A DNA stretch of 64,000 nt, taken from the NCBI GenBank assembly GCA_016802295.1, contig JAESIW010000065.1, forward strand, positions 1,555,382 through 1,619,381. Direction: 5' to 3'. Made by a program: the position numbers and the translations under genes. The DNA comes from Brachionus rotundiformis (taxonomy: Eukaryota; Rotifera; Eurotatoria; Ploima; Brachionidae). Shown one piece after another: positions 24,738 to 38,100 of the stretch (within the stretch, counting starts at the first letter, position 1; each line of letters starts with the position of its first letter). The notes beneath the pieces are model-generated. The model was not told the DNA's origin. It was given only the letters and a program-made list of their open reading frames with translations, and ran no database searches.

Positions 24738-26400
24738 TTAAACTGCAGGTGGTGGTGGAGGTGGAAATGGAAAAACCATTGGTGGAAATGGAGGAAAAGG
24801 CGGAAAAAAAACACCAGAATGCGGCATTGGTGGAGGAGGAAAAGGAATATTGAACGAAAATGTCGATTCTGTATGTGCTTTTTCATTTTCGTCTTCATTA
24901 TCTCTCCTCTCTTGATTTTTATTTTTTTTCTTTTTCTTTTTGGTTTTTTTCGTTTGTTCATAAGATTCTGGTGGTGCAAACATTTTGATCCTTTCTTTAC
25001 GCAGTTTTTCAACATGTCTGGTCCATATTTTTTCTTCTGCAAAAATTTGATTTATTTGATCAATAATTAAAGGAAAATTTATATTAAAAAAAATCTAATT
25101 ACTTAATTTTGGTTTGTCCCATTCTCTTTCCAAAATAGGTCTTTGAATGTTGGGTTTATTAAATTCAATTTTATCCAAATCCTCGTTAGACTCATTTTTC
25201 TGACCCATTAAGTCAGGATTTTCCAATAATATTTCCAAATCAGCAATTTCTTTATCAATTTGTTCATTTTCAGTTTCGAATTCTGTACAAAGTTCTTTTA
25301 TTTTTTCTAATGAATAACCAAAATTAAGCAGTCTTTTTTGTTTTACTTTGGATAATCTTTGAACAAGAATTTTTTCACGTTTTAATTTATGAATTTCGTT
25401 TAAAATTCGTCTCGTTTTACTCTTAAAATGATAATTTATTTTTTTTAATCATAAAAATTAACTACTTCTTTTTCAATATTTTTAAAAAATTCCATTTGTG
25501 TTTTTCGTTCTTGTTCATCTCGCGAAAATTGGTAATTTCCAACTCCCATATTTCTGATTTCTAACCAAAAAAATTAAATTATTATGATTTTTAAATTGGT
25601 TAAACAAGGCTACCATTAAAACGGATATCTTGATAATGGACAGTGTCCTTGTCTAAATTTTGAATCGATTCTTTTTCCCATCTTTTCTTTAAGATCTTAT
25701 TGTATTCTTCTTCATTCAAGTTTTGTTTTAGTTTTAAGCTACCACACAGAAATTATAATCGAGGTTGTAAATGAACAATAAGAATACTTTTCAGAATCCG
25801 GTTCCTCATTTTTTTGCTCAACTACTTTCTGATCGAAATTTACTAAAAAAATTTCCTCATCTCCCTCGTCTATTGGTGATATTTGGCAATTAATTATCAA
25901 TATTGAGTCATCATAAACCAAATTACCTGTTATCTTTTTACCAGTGACTACTTCTTCGTAATATTTTGCCTTGGATTCCAACATTTTTCTTAAAGAAAAA
26001 ATTAATCGTTAAAAATAAAAATAAGGAATTGTTGTAAATAAATCTGTCACCTTGATTTTTCAAGAAGTTTATCTTCATTTTCTTCATTTTTTTCAGAATC
26101 TTTTGATGTTGAAGGTTGGACTTTAACTTCTTTCTTTTTTCCCCACTTGGATTGAGTCTATATTAAAAATTAAAGTAAAATATTAGAGCAATTTTGTAGA
26201 TATTACCTTATTTGTTTCATAGACATCTTTAATTTCAACTATTGATTGCTTTTTTTGCTTAAATTCTTCTTGTTTATTAAAAAGTTCAGCCTTTAAGCTA
26301 ACTATCTTAAAAATTGCGATTCATTTTATAAGATTTTTAAGCTTTTTTGTAAAAATACTGATGAAAGATCCAATTTTAGCTTTTTTGGTTCATTTGTCAT
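24738..26400 (-). CDS. CCDC174: CCDC174-like nuclear coiled-coil protein
   Basis: Nine exons: 26359-26400, 26207-26305, 26051-26157, 25927-25988, 25788-25869, 25614-25738, 25466-25560, 25103-25421, 24738-25036; 409 residues. Conserved CCDC174 blocks in order: VSLKAELFNKQEEFK near the N-terminus, AKYYEEVVTGK followed by EEIFLVNFDQK, VHYQDIRFNEIRNMGVGNYQ, a Lys/Glu-rich coiled coil, EREWDKPK and finally EKIWTRHVEKLRKERIKMFA with PPESYE. Human CCDC174 is a nuclear protein linked to the exon-junction complex and splicing. Here the tail continues into a lysine run and then a Pro/Phe-rich stretch not expected from the family. The 57-nt intron at 25870-25926 has no in-frame stop and could be mistaken for coding sequence. 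The gene is tail-to-tail with the LOTUS-Tudor gene, only 175 bp apart. Confidence 0.85.
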
Positions 26401-27344
26401 TCTAATTTGGAATTTTTAAATTTTTTCAAAATAATTTCTTATTATAAACATAGATGTTTTAGATTTTATAAAATAATATCAAAAAAAACTTTACTTTTCT
26501 TTCTTTCAAAATTTAGCTCAAAGAATATCCATTGAGAAATCATGCTAAAATTATTTTTATTTTTAATTAAGAGCTAATAAGATCAAAATTAGCATTATAT
26601 TTCGTATAAAGTACGAAACTGGACGTAAATATTAATCGGAAATAATTTTGTGTTTAATTGTGATTTTTTATATAAAAATTAATTTAATTATTAAAAATAA
26701 GTTATAACAAAACTAAGTATTAAATAAAAAGGACTCGCAAATAGAAAGAATCTGATTGATTTTACAGATTTCGTAAAAAGTTTCCAAATATTTTGCTTTA
26801 TTTTTTTAAAATGATTTTATAAAAATCATTATATTTAATTTAAATTAAACTTCTAATTTTTAATTTTTTTAATTTTCAGAGAAATTTAAAAAATTATATC
26901 TTTAAACTATATAATGTGGTATACTTTAGTACTTAAAAATAATTTAAGAAATAATAAAAGCTCACAGAAATGTAGATTAAATTTATTCAGTTTACAAAAA
27001 ATATTAAATAGGCTTTATAAAATAAACATTAGAAGTAATAGAAATAAAGATCTCAAATATCTGAAAATTTTTTATTGAAGGAAATTTTTTATTAAATTGA
27101 TAATTTAATAAAATATACTTAAACTTGGTTGAACTTAAAAAAAAATGTAAAACATAAAACAAGCTCATTTCGTTTAATTATTATAATTTAGTAAATAACA
27201 AGAATACTTCGTTTAGATAATTTTCAAAAGAGAATACATTTAAATAACTTAAAAATTTTACAATTTTTTTAAATTATTTTTCTCTTGTTATTTTAATTAT
27301 AATATTAAAATAAATGATAAACTTATTTTATTACCTAGAAATTA
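26401..27344. other. Divergent intergenic promoter region
   Basis: About 0.94 kb between the starts of the CCDC174-like and sulfotransferase genes. Very AT-rich; no motif, RNA or coding frame stands out. It presumably contains both promoters. Confidence 0.45.
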
Positions 27345-28376
27345 ATGGATATTGTCGACGAAAATTTTGATCATGCCCAAGTTGAGGGAACCAAAAATGG
27401 TATGAAAGTGCGCGATGGTATTTTTTTGCCAAATGGTGTTAGAAACTTGTCTTATTCAAAGTGTTTTAAGCTCAGAGATGATGATATTTTTGTATCAAGT
27501 TTTCCTAAATCAGGTTTTATTCATTGGAAATTAAATTTTTTGAAACTAAAAATTAAAATTAATTATACAGGAACAACATGGACAAATGAACTTGTCTGGC
27601 TTATTACTCACAATCTGGATTATGAAGGTTCACAAAATAATTTAGAAAAAAAAATTATATGGCTAGATCCGGGAATTCCAACTAATGTAATCGATGATGC
27701 TGATTCTCCGAGGCTCTTCAAAAATCATTTGCCTCTTCAATTTTTGCCTGATGATATCAGAACTGAAAAAATAAAAAAAATTTATGTCCTACGAAATCCA
27801 AAAGACATGCTTGTGTCAACTTTCCACTTCTATAGGAAATTAGTGAAAGATGAATTTATAGGCGAATTCAAAGATTTGGTCAATCTTTTTGAAGAAGGAA
27901 AAAGTAAAAATAAAAAAGATTTAACACAATTTAATTTTAATTTTCCGTAGCTTGGTATGGACCATGGTGGTCGCATGTCGATTCGTTTGTCGAACTTCCT
28001 AATACTTTTATTATAGTTTATGAGGATTTGATTAAGGTGAAATTAATTCTCAATTATAAATAAAATATTTAAAGTATCATTCTAGAAACCATTCGAGACA
28101 ATAAAATGTTTAGGCGAGTTTTTAGGGAAAAAATTAAGTGATTCACAAGTCCAGTTTTTAATTGAATGCACTTCTTTTAAGAAAATGAAAGAAGGCGAAA
28201 GCAAATTTAAAAGCGATGCTAAACATTCAAATTTTTTTAAATCAGATTTGGTATTTTTTCGCAAAGGAGAGATTGGTGATTGGAAAAATTATTTTGATGA
28301 AGAGAATTCAAGAAAAGTTGATGCTGTCGTTGAGAAAAAATTGAAATTTAAAATTAATTTTATTTATGAAAATTAA
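27345..28376 (+). CDS. Cytosolic sulfotransferase (SULT1-like)
   Basis: Four exons: 27345-27513, 27571-27903, 27951-28036, 28086-28376; 292 residues, the usual SULT size. The enzyme moves sulfate from PAPS to hydroxyl or amine groups of small molecules in the cytosol. The 5'-phosphosulfate loop FPKSGTTW (53-60) spans intron 1. The catalytic His is His109 in LFKNHLPL (human SULT1A1: 108). The 3'-phosphate site is RNPKDMLVSTFHFYR. WYGPWWSHV follows exon junction 3, and the C-terminal PAPS/dimer region reads FRKGEIGDWKNYF. Intron 1 (27514-27570, 57 nt) lacks stops and is a multiple of three. Its removal restores the unbroken SGTTW motif, so I treat it as an intron. The substrate cannot be told from sequence. 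Confidence 0.93.
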
Positions 28377-29160
28377 AATTTTTCATTTTTTATGAAATGA
28401 TTTTTATATCATTTTCAGAATGTTAGAATTATATTTTAATTAAAAAATTATCTTGCTGATTATCTTTTTGTAAAGAACCTTATTAAAATAACATGAATAT
28501 GGCCTTTTTCTAAGAGTATAGGGAACCAATTAGTATTTTAAATCTGTTTTAAATAAATCTTATGCAAAGTTTTTTTGTACACTTTAAAAATTTTATGTAG
28601 TAAGAGACAATACTTTAAGATTTGAAGGAATTTTAATTAACTTATTTAGCTGAAATGAGTATACAGAGACCTTAATAAACAAACTAAATCAATTTAAAAA
28701 CTTAGATTGAATCTAAAAAATATAAAAGTTTGATTTTTTACATAGAACTCTCATTATTAAGATCTGTTAATATGTACTCTTTATTATTTTGTTGAATTTA
28801 TTTTAATAAAAACACCTCGTCAAAAAAACAAATTTTTATAATTAAATATACTTTTAATACTTCAATTCGAAGAGAATTTTTTAAAAATTTATACTGATAT
28901 TTGTTTTTTTTTTCAAAAATAAATATTTATTTTAAATAAAAAATATTAGAAAAATTTAGATGCTCAGTTAATGAAATAGTTAATTTTATTTTTTGAATAT
29001 TTTATTCACTAATTCGCATTAAATTCAAAAAGCGGGGTTAAAGCTTTAAAAAAATCAGCAAAGCAAGAAAAAATAAGTAAAACTAATTTTCTCATAAACA
29101 AATCTAAGTATGATTATTATAGATTTTTATTTGAATTAAAAAAAAATTAAAATTGATATT
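28377..29160. other. Convergent intergenic spacer
   Basis: About 0.78 kb between the 3' ends of the sulfotransferase and the TPR-TIR gene. AT-rich, with no coding or structural RNA signal seen. Confidence 0.5.
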
Positions 29161-32100
29161 TTAATCAGAAAAAATATATTCTAATATTAAGATTATTAAA
29201 TTTGCTAATGTTCGGCTATTGAAGAGGGCTTCTTCGTCAAAGCTTTCCAATTTTGTCAAGTCAAAAAATTTTTTATCTTGACCTTCTTTTAAAATAATTG
29301 AACTCATGTTTTTAAAATATCTAAGTGAAAATTCGCTTTTATTTTGGCTCTGAAATTCATCAATAAAGCTTTTCGGATATTGGAGCACTATTGGAAGAAT
29401 TTCCAAACTATCTTCGATTGCTTTTTTTGTCTCAAATTGTCCAATTTCTGAACTGTCGTAGTCCGGTGTCAAGAAACTTAAAAAAAAATCAGAATTTTTC
29501 AAAGCTGACAGGTCTTCCTGCTTATTGTTTATTGTAATAGAATAATTTTCTTTACTTAAATAACATTTGAGACCTAATTTGGTCAGAAAATTATATATAG
29601 CAAAAACTTGGTCCTTAGATCCAATATTATAAGATAAATAAATCCGGTTGGAATTTCTATCATTCGTTAGCTCATTATTTATGATCTCTTTTAATTTAGG
29701 TAACCATTTGTATCTTTCGTTCTCCAATCCAAACACAATTTTCGCATAGAATATGGCCAGCTCTCTCGTACCCAAAAAGCTTTTCGAGTCTTCACTGCTC
29801 TCTGGGATGTCGTTTAATAGATTGGTACATTCAATGGCATTTTTATGCGCCAAAACATGATTTTTATCGATTGCTACTTGCTTTAAAAAATCAATTAATG
29901 CTTTTTCCAAATTTGGCTTAGACATGTGCCGGTAAACAAGTCCACGTTGATAATAAACATGGGATATTTTCTTAACTAAAGCTTCATGTGCTTGGCTGAA
30001 ATTGTCAATAACATAAGAAAATTCTTCTATTGCTTTTTCCGGCATATTCATATTTTGGTAGCACATACCCAAATAAAACTTGAGCAATAAATTTTGATTG
30101 TCAATGTTTACTAAAATGTTAAGGCAATCTGAATATTTTTCTGAATAGAAATAACAAATACCAATTTTAAAATTGTACTTTTGGTTATTATCTAAATTAG
30201 ACTCGAAAAATTCATTAAAATGCTCTAGACTTATCTCAGCATATGATTTAGATTTGGTCAAGATAGTTAAATCAAAATAAATGTTTCCAAGCAGAAGGCT
30301 CAATTCTCTCTTATTTTGATCAAAACAATCTGAAGTCATTATTTCATCTCGAATTGTATCAACAATGCTCAATAATTTATTCTCATATACTTTTCTCAAT
30401 TCTTCTCTACTCTCGTTAATTTTGTGTCTCACAATGTAGTAATCAGCATGTATTAGGTAAAATTTGCTCAAAATCAAGCATTTTTTGTTACTTGTATTAG
30501 ATGATATAAATTTTTCCAATAAATAACTAGCATGGTCATATTTTCTTTGAGCATACATAACAACACCATTAATAAAATAGACCTCTTTAGTACTGCTAAA
30601 CGATGCTTTGGAAATAAGTTTGTAGTCAATGAGTCTGTATACTTGACCATTTGGTGTATTGATAATTTTGTGAGCAGGCAAGTCGACTTGTTCTCGTGAA
30701 ATTTCCTTAGCAACACCAGTCCATAATTTAAAAAGACTCTTGTAGAATTGGTACATGGCATCTTTAATGAAGCAAAAATTCTCAATTTGTTCAACTTGAG
30801 CAGTTAACTTTGGCAAATCGTTGAAGTTAAGCCAAAATAAACTAGATATTATATAAGCTTGGTAATCATTTATATAGTTGGACATGATGTAGTTAGGGAT
30901 GTTCATTACAACCAAAGGGTATGTTTTTATTATATGATCATAATTTTCCTGTTTATAGTAAATGGATATTAAGCAAAGAATTGATTTTTCATAATACGAG
31001 CTATTGCTATGCACCTTTTTCAAATTTTCCAAAGCCGGCTCACTCCTGTCCAAATTCATGTAACTTACACCTATCATGTAAAAGTATTCTGATAAATTAT
31101 TTTCAACTGAAGAATAGGAAAATGCTTGAGAAGGATCCTCAATCTTCAGCAGCTGCATTATACATGTCTCATAGTCTTCAACTTTAAAGTAATAAAAAGC
31201 TATGTCAAAATTTACATAATTCAAATCAATTTCTTCGCTGACACTATTGGTAATGCTGTCCATCAATTGGTTCACTAATTGGGACATGTATTTTTGAATT
31301 CCAATTCTTTCCTGAGGCTCATCATTGTCCAAAAGGTCAAGCTCTTTTTTGTACATGTAATAATAGGCTTCCTGTAAGTGTTTCTTTGCTTGCGGATAAG
31401 TGTCCTCTTTGCAATTACTAATAAATTTTGACAAGTCTTCTTTTGGATTTTTGTTGCTTAGATACAAAATTTTTGCCTTATAAAAAAGCATTTCGTAATT
31501 TGAGCCAAAGAGCGTCACAGCCTCCTTGGCGATCGTGACTAAATTTTCCAAAGCTTTCTCATTCTTAAATTTAATTACATGTAGATCAATTTTAAGCTTG
31601 TTTAGCATGACAAATTCTTTGATCTTAGGAGACGAGTTCTGTCTCAGTCTGTCAAATAGTTCATTAAATTTGATGTAATCAGGGCTAAACATGTCTGTGG
31701 TTAAAGTGGAGAGAATTTTTTTGGCATAGCATTTTATCAATAGATAGTCAACTTCTTCAAAGTAAGAATAGTCATTTTTGAGTCTTGAGGCGTGAAATTT
31801 CTCCAAAAAGTAAATAGACTTTTCCAACAGAGGCTGTTCCTTGAGCTTGTAATAAAATAGTGCTTGAAGCATCAATGACTCAAAATAATATTCTGAAGTG
31901 AGCTTTATTTTTTTGAACTTATTGGCAAGGCCTTCAAACTCGTTCTTTAGCCTCAATATTTCGTTTGGGTCACTTACTATTTTTAAATTCTCAAATATAG
32001 CCTTTCCATAAAAATAAACCAAATTATCTTTCTGATTTTGATTGAAAAAATTTGCTGACTGGTCCAATTCGTCGACTATTTCGGAAAATTTAAAGCGAAT

Positions 32101-35100
32101 TTTTTCATATTCCATGCTTTTTGAAAATACCATATTAAAAGCACACAACCATTTGTAGACAATGTTTGCCAAATCGATTTCCCTTAGCAAAAAAACCGAT
32201 TGGGTTTTCTGACACTGTTTAATCACTTCATTTAAAGTAAGGTCGTCTATGTCCGATTCGGAATTCAGATTTGATATTAAATTGCTCAAAAATGAGTACT
32301 CTTTTTCAAAGTTTGGCCTGTGAATTTCGGCTAAACAATGAATACAAACTAAATTTTTCTCCTCGAGTAAAATTTTAAATGGTAGCGAATTTTTTTCCAA
32401 AACTAGATCGGGCTTACGATCAGACAAATATAGCTCAAATAGATTACTAACTTCATTTAACATTGAGTTGTTGTTCTTTTCTTTACATTGTTTATAGATT
32501 GAAAATGCTTTCAAAAATAGAAGGTCTTTCATATTGACCATTAAAACTTCAAAATGTGAAATCAGCTGTAAGATGTTGTCAAATTTTTTCAAATGAAACA
32601 AAGACCAAAGTTTATAGTGTAAAACTTTATAAAATGTCTGCTGAAATCGTGGTAGGATACTAAAATTTTCAAATTGTATAAAATCTTTGGAAACTAGATT
32701 GCCAATGGGCTCTTTGAAAAAAGCCAAAAATTCGCTAGCTTTTTGCGAAGCTATCTTGTAATTGTCCAATGCTAATTCCTGATTACCAACACTTAAATAA
32801 TAATTTCCAAGATAGAATGGAATTTTGACCAGATACTCTTCAATTTTTTCTCTCATTTCCTCATCAAAACTTTCATTTTTATCAAAACTTTTCATAAATT
32901 CAAACGCCTTGACCAAATCACCAGCCTCAAATAGAACATGGGCCAAGCGAAATTTAGATTCTTCGTAGTATTTGCTTTCTTTTTTAACATATTTCAGATG
33001 ATTGATTATTTTAGAACGGTCTGATTCACTATTTTTGCCAAGGTTGATCATCGAAAGTGCCAAATAGAAGTGTACATCGCTTAATTTTAAATCATCATGT
33101 TTAAAAAATTTTTGATCTAAAATAGATTCAAATTGATCTTCTGAAACTTGATAATTTCCAGATAGATAATTTATAATTGCTTCCTGGTACTGTAAATTTT
33201 CATTATCTATCAAAAATAGATCATCATCTTCGATTGTGGAATTTGATAGCTCGTCTCTGACACCTCTAAGTACATCCATTGAATTTAAATAAATTTTTGT
33301 GTCATTTTTATCTGGATAGCTCAAGTAAATGACCGATTTTATGTACCTTAGATTAAGAATTTTGTTCTTGCTCGGATTTTGGTTCGTATTTTTCGAAATG
33401 GTAAAGAAATTTTGGATAGAATTGATGGCATTGTCGCAGTATGCTTTGGCTTCGTCTGGACTTAATTTATCATTAATAATCATTTTGTACAGGCATAAAC
33501 TTTGAATGTAATAGAAGAAAATATTTTGTGGAAAATTTTTTATGCATTGATCTGTCAAAAAGTTTTTAAGTTGACCAAATTCACCCAAATAATACAACGA
33601 AAGTGACTTTTTTTCTAGGGCTTCTATGACTGTAGAATTAAAATTTTTGTAATCATAGTTGTACTCGGCCAAAAATTGGTTGCAAACTTCCAATGTAAAA
33701 GAAAAATACTCATTCCATTTTCCATGTGAGTTAGATTTAAAGTAATCTATGGCTAGCTTGTAATTAGACTCTATTAAATAGTGGGTCAATTCAGACAACT
33801 CCTCTTTATCCTTGTAGTCACTTGATATTTCCTTGAATTTTTTTATAGCCCTAACAAAGTCAGGCTCTTTTTTATTGCACAAACAAATTCCAATATAGTA
33901 TCGAGCTAATTCAATTTTGGGAACCTGTTTGGGCATATCATCATCACTTGGCTTGTATTTGTTGAAATATTCAGTGGCATTTTTGTAATCTTCGAGCTTG
34001 TATTTGGAATAACCAAGGTAAAAGTTAACTTCATTGGCTTTTTTCTCATTTTTAAGCTTAAAAGTCTTGACCAAAGCAAAAAGCATTTCAAATGATTTTT
34101 CATACATTTCTATGTCGTTTAGATTAACACCTAAATAGTAAATCAAATCATAAACATCAAATTCTCTAAAGGCAGGAAACTTTTTGGTTAATTCGTCTAT
34201 TTGGGATCGTTTGAGGCACTCGTTGACCATTTGCTTTACATCCGATGTATCAGAAAGTTTTTCAGTATTCTTGTGGTACAAAATTTCGATCAGAATTCTA
34301 ATTCCATCTTCATATCTGGCATAATATTTTGTTGTTAGAACACTTGCCAAATAGAATTTGGAAGTAAGCTTGATTTCAGTGTCAAAATTTCTGAAAAATT
34401 CTTTTAATAAGCTTTTATTTTCATCTTTTTCAATTGAAATTATGTGTTCAAGGAAATATTTGTAAGCGTTTTCCAAATAGGAATCTGTCTTAGATTCAAA
34501 GAATAGGACCATTGAAGACATGGCATAGAGGAACATAAAATCCGAGTATTTTTCGTGTGTTGGAAAAAGTTGTTCTTTCAAAAAAGAATATAATTGTTCG
34601 AACTTTTCCGCATAGTATAATGACCATGTGCGAATGACCAAAATTTCAAAGTATTTCTTGTCCAATTGTTTTAAATTTTTTCCCTCCAAATAAAAGTCAG
34701 CTTTTTCTATAAGACTTACAAGTGAATTGTGAGAATTGATACTTTTTTTGAGTATATCAGGCTTTGCCAAATGGAAGAAAGATTTTAGAGTATAATAATT
34801 AAGATCATCTCTTAAGTCAAAATCGCAAAAATCTTTGTCTTCCAAAGGCTTGAAGTGGCTCAATGCAAGATCAAAATTTTTCTTCTTGTACTGAATTAGG
34901 CCAATTTGAAAGCGGCTTTCGTTAAAATAGCTAAATCTACGTTTTACATTTTGAAAGTGTTCCAAAGCTTTGTCCCATGTGTCCTCTTTTTTCTCGTACA
35001 TTAACCCAAGATAAAAATTAATTCCATTTAATAAATTAAGTTTGATTTTTTGACCAATTTTGATCGATTGATCGCTCATTGAGCTTTGCGAGCTGATCAA

Positions 35101-38100
35101 TGGGTTCTCATTTAAGCTAGAATTTAAATCTTCAAAAAGCTCTTTACTCTGATCAACTAAATTTAAATTGTAGAGGACAATCGCCTTTAAGAAGTCCAAT
35201 TCAACACGTGTAAATTCTTCTATGTCAATTTTTATCTCTAATTTTTCGAATTGAGTCTTTGGCAAATGATCCAAGTTAAGAGGTTTATTTAGTGCTTCGA
35301 CTAGTTTGATCATGTCATAAGACTTGGAATATTTGGATGTCAACTGAGCAATTAATCCTAGATAATAATATGAATTGATAACTTTTAATTCATGATCATC
35401 ATTATTTGAATTTTTAATTGATTCTAGAAATTTTTTAAAATAATCTTCACTTATTTCCAAGTAGCTAATACGATCTTGATCTGATAATGAAAATTTATTT
35501 TTAAGAAATTGCTTTATCTTTGCCAAAGCACAGTAGTAAAGATATACAAATGATTCTGGACATGTGTTTAGGCCAGATGTAGCTTGATCGAAAACTTTTT
35601 CAAAATTAAAATTCACTTTATAATCAATTAGAAGTGAATAAAGAGATTTTGTTTGTGAGATATTTTCTACCTTTATATCCAAACTATCATTAGATACCAA
35701 TTCATTATACTGTTCCAGATAAGAGTTTAGTTTTGACTTAATCAAGGCTTGACTTGATTTAGAAGATTTTATAATTAAAAAAAATAAACACTTTAATTTC
35801 AAAAATTGAAAATTTCCGCTATCTTCTTGAGCAAAATCGTCAGGTAGTTCACTAAATTGACTCAATGAGCTGCTATAATCTTCCAAATTAAAATAAGTCA
35901 CACCAGTATAGTAAAGGACTTGGTTTCTCTTTTCTTCCGAGCGTAGGTTGACAATTTTTTTCAAACTTTTCAATGCTTTTTTGTACTCTTTATTTTTAAT
36001 TAAGGTCCGTGCAAGTATTAATTTACACTCATCGGTGTAAAAGGCTTTCTTTTTGGGATTATTTTCGACCAAATAAAGAATGGCATCGAGCAAATGAGTG
36101 GTTTTACTGTAATCATTGAGATACAAATAAGATAATGATTTATTATAGAGTAAATCACATTCGTCAAATATATCATGAATGAGAAGTCTGTACTTTACCG
36201 GTTCTGGTTGGGATTCCTGGTTCAACTTGGCCGAGTCAAAATACTCAATTGATTTTTTGTAATTTTTAAACTCTTGGTTCATCAAAGCCATAAAATAGTG
36301 AGCATTACTGACCATTTGATTACCCTCCAAGGACTCTCTGGATTTCATTTCATCTATAAAAATGTCAAAATGTCTAATCGAGTCGCTGTAGAGCTTGAGT
36401 CTGAATGCGGACAAGCCAGCATAATAGCGGAAAATTTTAAACTTTTCTAATTTATCTATTGCCTCGTTAGCTATTTCGTAAGCATTTGAATAATTTTGAT
36501 CAATTAAACAACTAATTAAAATTCTATAATAGTAAATTTTCTCATTAGTTGATTCACATTTTCCTATTTCTTGATCAAATTTTTTCATTAATACTTTCAA
36601 GTCGTCATCCTTGTTCTCTGACCAAGCTTTAATTGTCAAAAAAGCAATACACTTAAGCTTATACATTGTCAAGTCGTATTTTAGATGAATGCTTGTCTTG
36701 AAACTATCTGGTATTTCTTCCAAATCTTTGAGAGCGTCCATTATTAGATCATAATCTTTGTTCTGGTCAAGTTTATACAGTGACAGAGCATGGTAAAAAT
36801 TTATCTCATTTTGAATTTCGCTATCTTGGATACACAAATTTTCCAATAGTGTTCTTGCATGCTTATAATCATTGTTTGTAAAGTTAAGAATTCCATTAAT
36901 GAAAATAACATCTTCTGGACCATAGGCTAGCTTTGGCTTCACTTGTTTCAATTGGTTATAGCTTGATTTCAGAAGTTTGGCACATTCAGCAAAATTTTTA
37001 ATTCTAAAATAGCATAGCAAAATGAAGTAAATGACTTCGAATTCGTCAAACTCTGGCGCGTCCAAATGAGCTTCTGTTTCTTTACTTTTATTCAGTGTTT
37101 CAAGAATATTTTCAAAGTTTTTAAGTGCCAATTGTGGACTTATGCTTTTTTGTCTCAATAAAAGAACATTTTTATAAAAAGAAGCCATAAGATTTTGCTG
37201 TTTGGTCATAAATTCCCTGCTAAGCAATGAATTTGATTTTCCATAATCTTTGAGATTAAAGTAGGATATACCAGTATACAAAGTGGCTCGACAAACAATG
37301 GACTTTTCATCGTCAGGATCTGTTTGAAAATCATTATCAGCAAACAGGTCAATATCCAATTTAGAGCATGCCGTATTGCTCAATACAACTAGTTCGCTAT
37401 CCAATTTGTTCCGATGTAAATTTTCAATTAAATTTGAGAATATTTCCAAGTAAGTAAGCCTCTCTTTTTGATCAGTGACTTTTTTGTTCTTTAGCAGCAT
37501 TTCTAAGAACAATTCCTTGGCTTTGGAAAAAGATTCGTATGACACATTTACTAGACATTGTGTTTTGGCAGACAACTTTTGGTTTAATTGTGGATTGTTG
37601 ACAATAAATTTGGTTATTTTATTTCTGTAAAAGTCTAAATAGTCTTTGGGAATCGAGTACCTTAGTTTGATGTCAAAGATAGTTTGAATGTAGGGCTCAG
37701 CCCGACCAGTGTCTAATCTGAGGTAGATTAGTGCCAAATAGGACATTACGCCAATATTTTCTGGATCAAGTCTTTCAGCCTTTTTTAAAATGTTCAATGA
37801 ATTCTCAAAATCATAATTGTTGTATTTGACAATTGCCTTCAAAAGCAGATAATTAACACACTTCAAATCAAAGTACAAATGATAATCAATTTTGACAAAA
37901 ATATTTAATTTTTTCACATCCATAACATGCTTGTTGTGCTGGAGTAGATTTTTTTCCTTAACTAATTTAGGCATCGAATCGAATAATTTACCATAGCTGT
38001 ACCAATCCAAGTTTTTGATTTCATTTTTAACATCATAGTCATAAAATTGATTCAGGAACAAAATTTTTGATCCACCCTTCCACTCTTTTGAAACTATGTG

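Noticed and set aside
24708..25070. Trp/Arg-rich plus-strand open frame
   Set aside because: It is the antisense of the Pro/Phe-rich and Lys-rich end of the CCDC174-like gene.
30474..34103. Several secondary open frames inside the TPR-TIR gene
   Set aside because: Shadow frames within a long, well-supported coding sequence.
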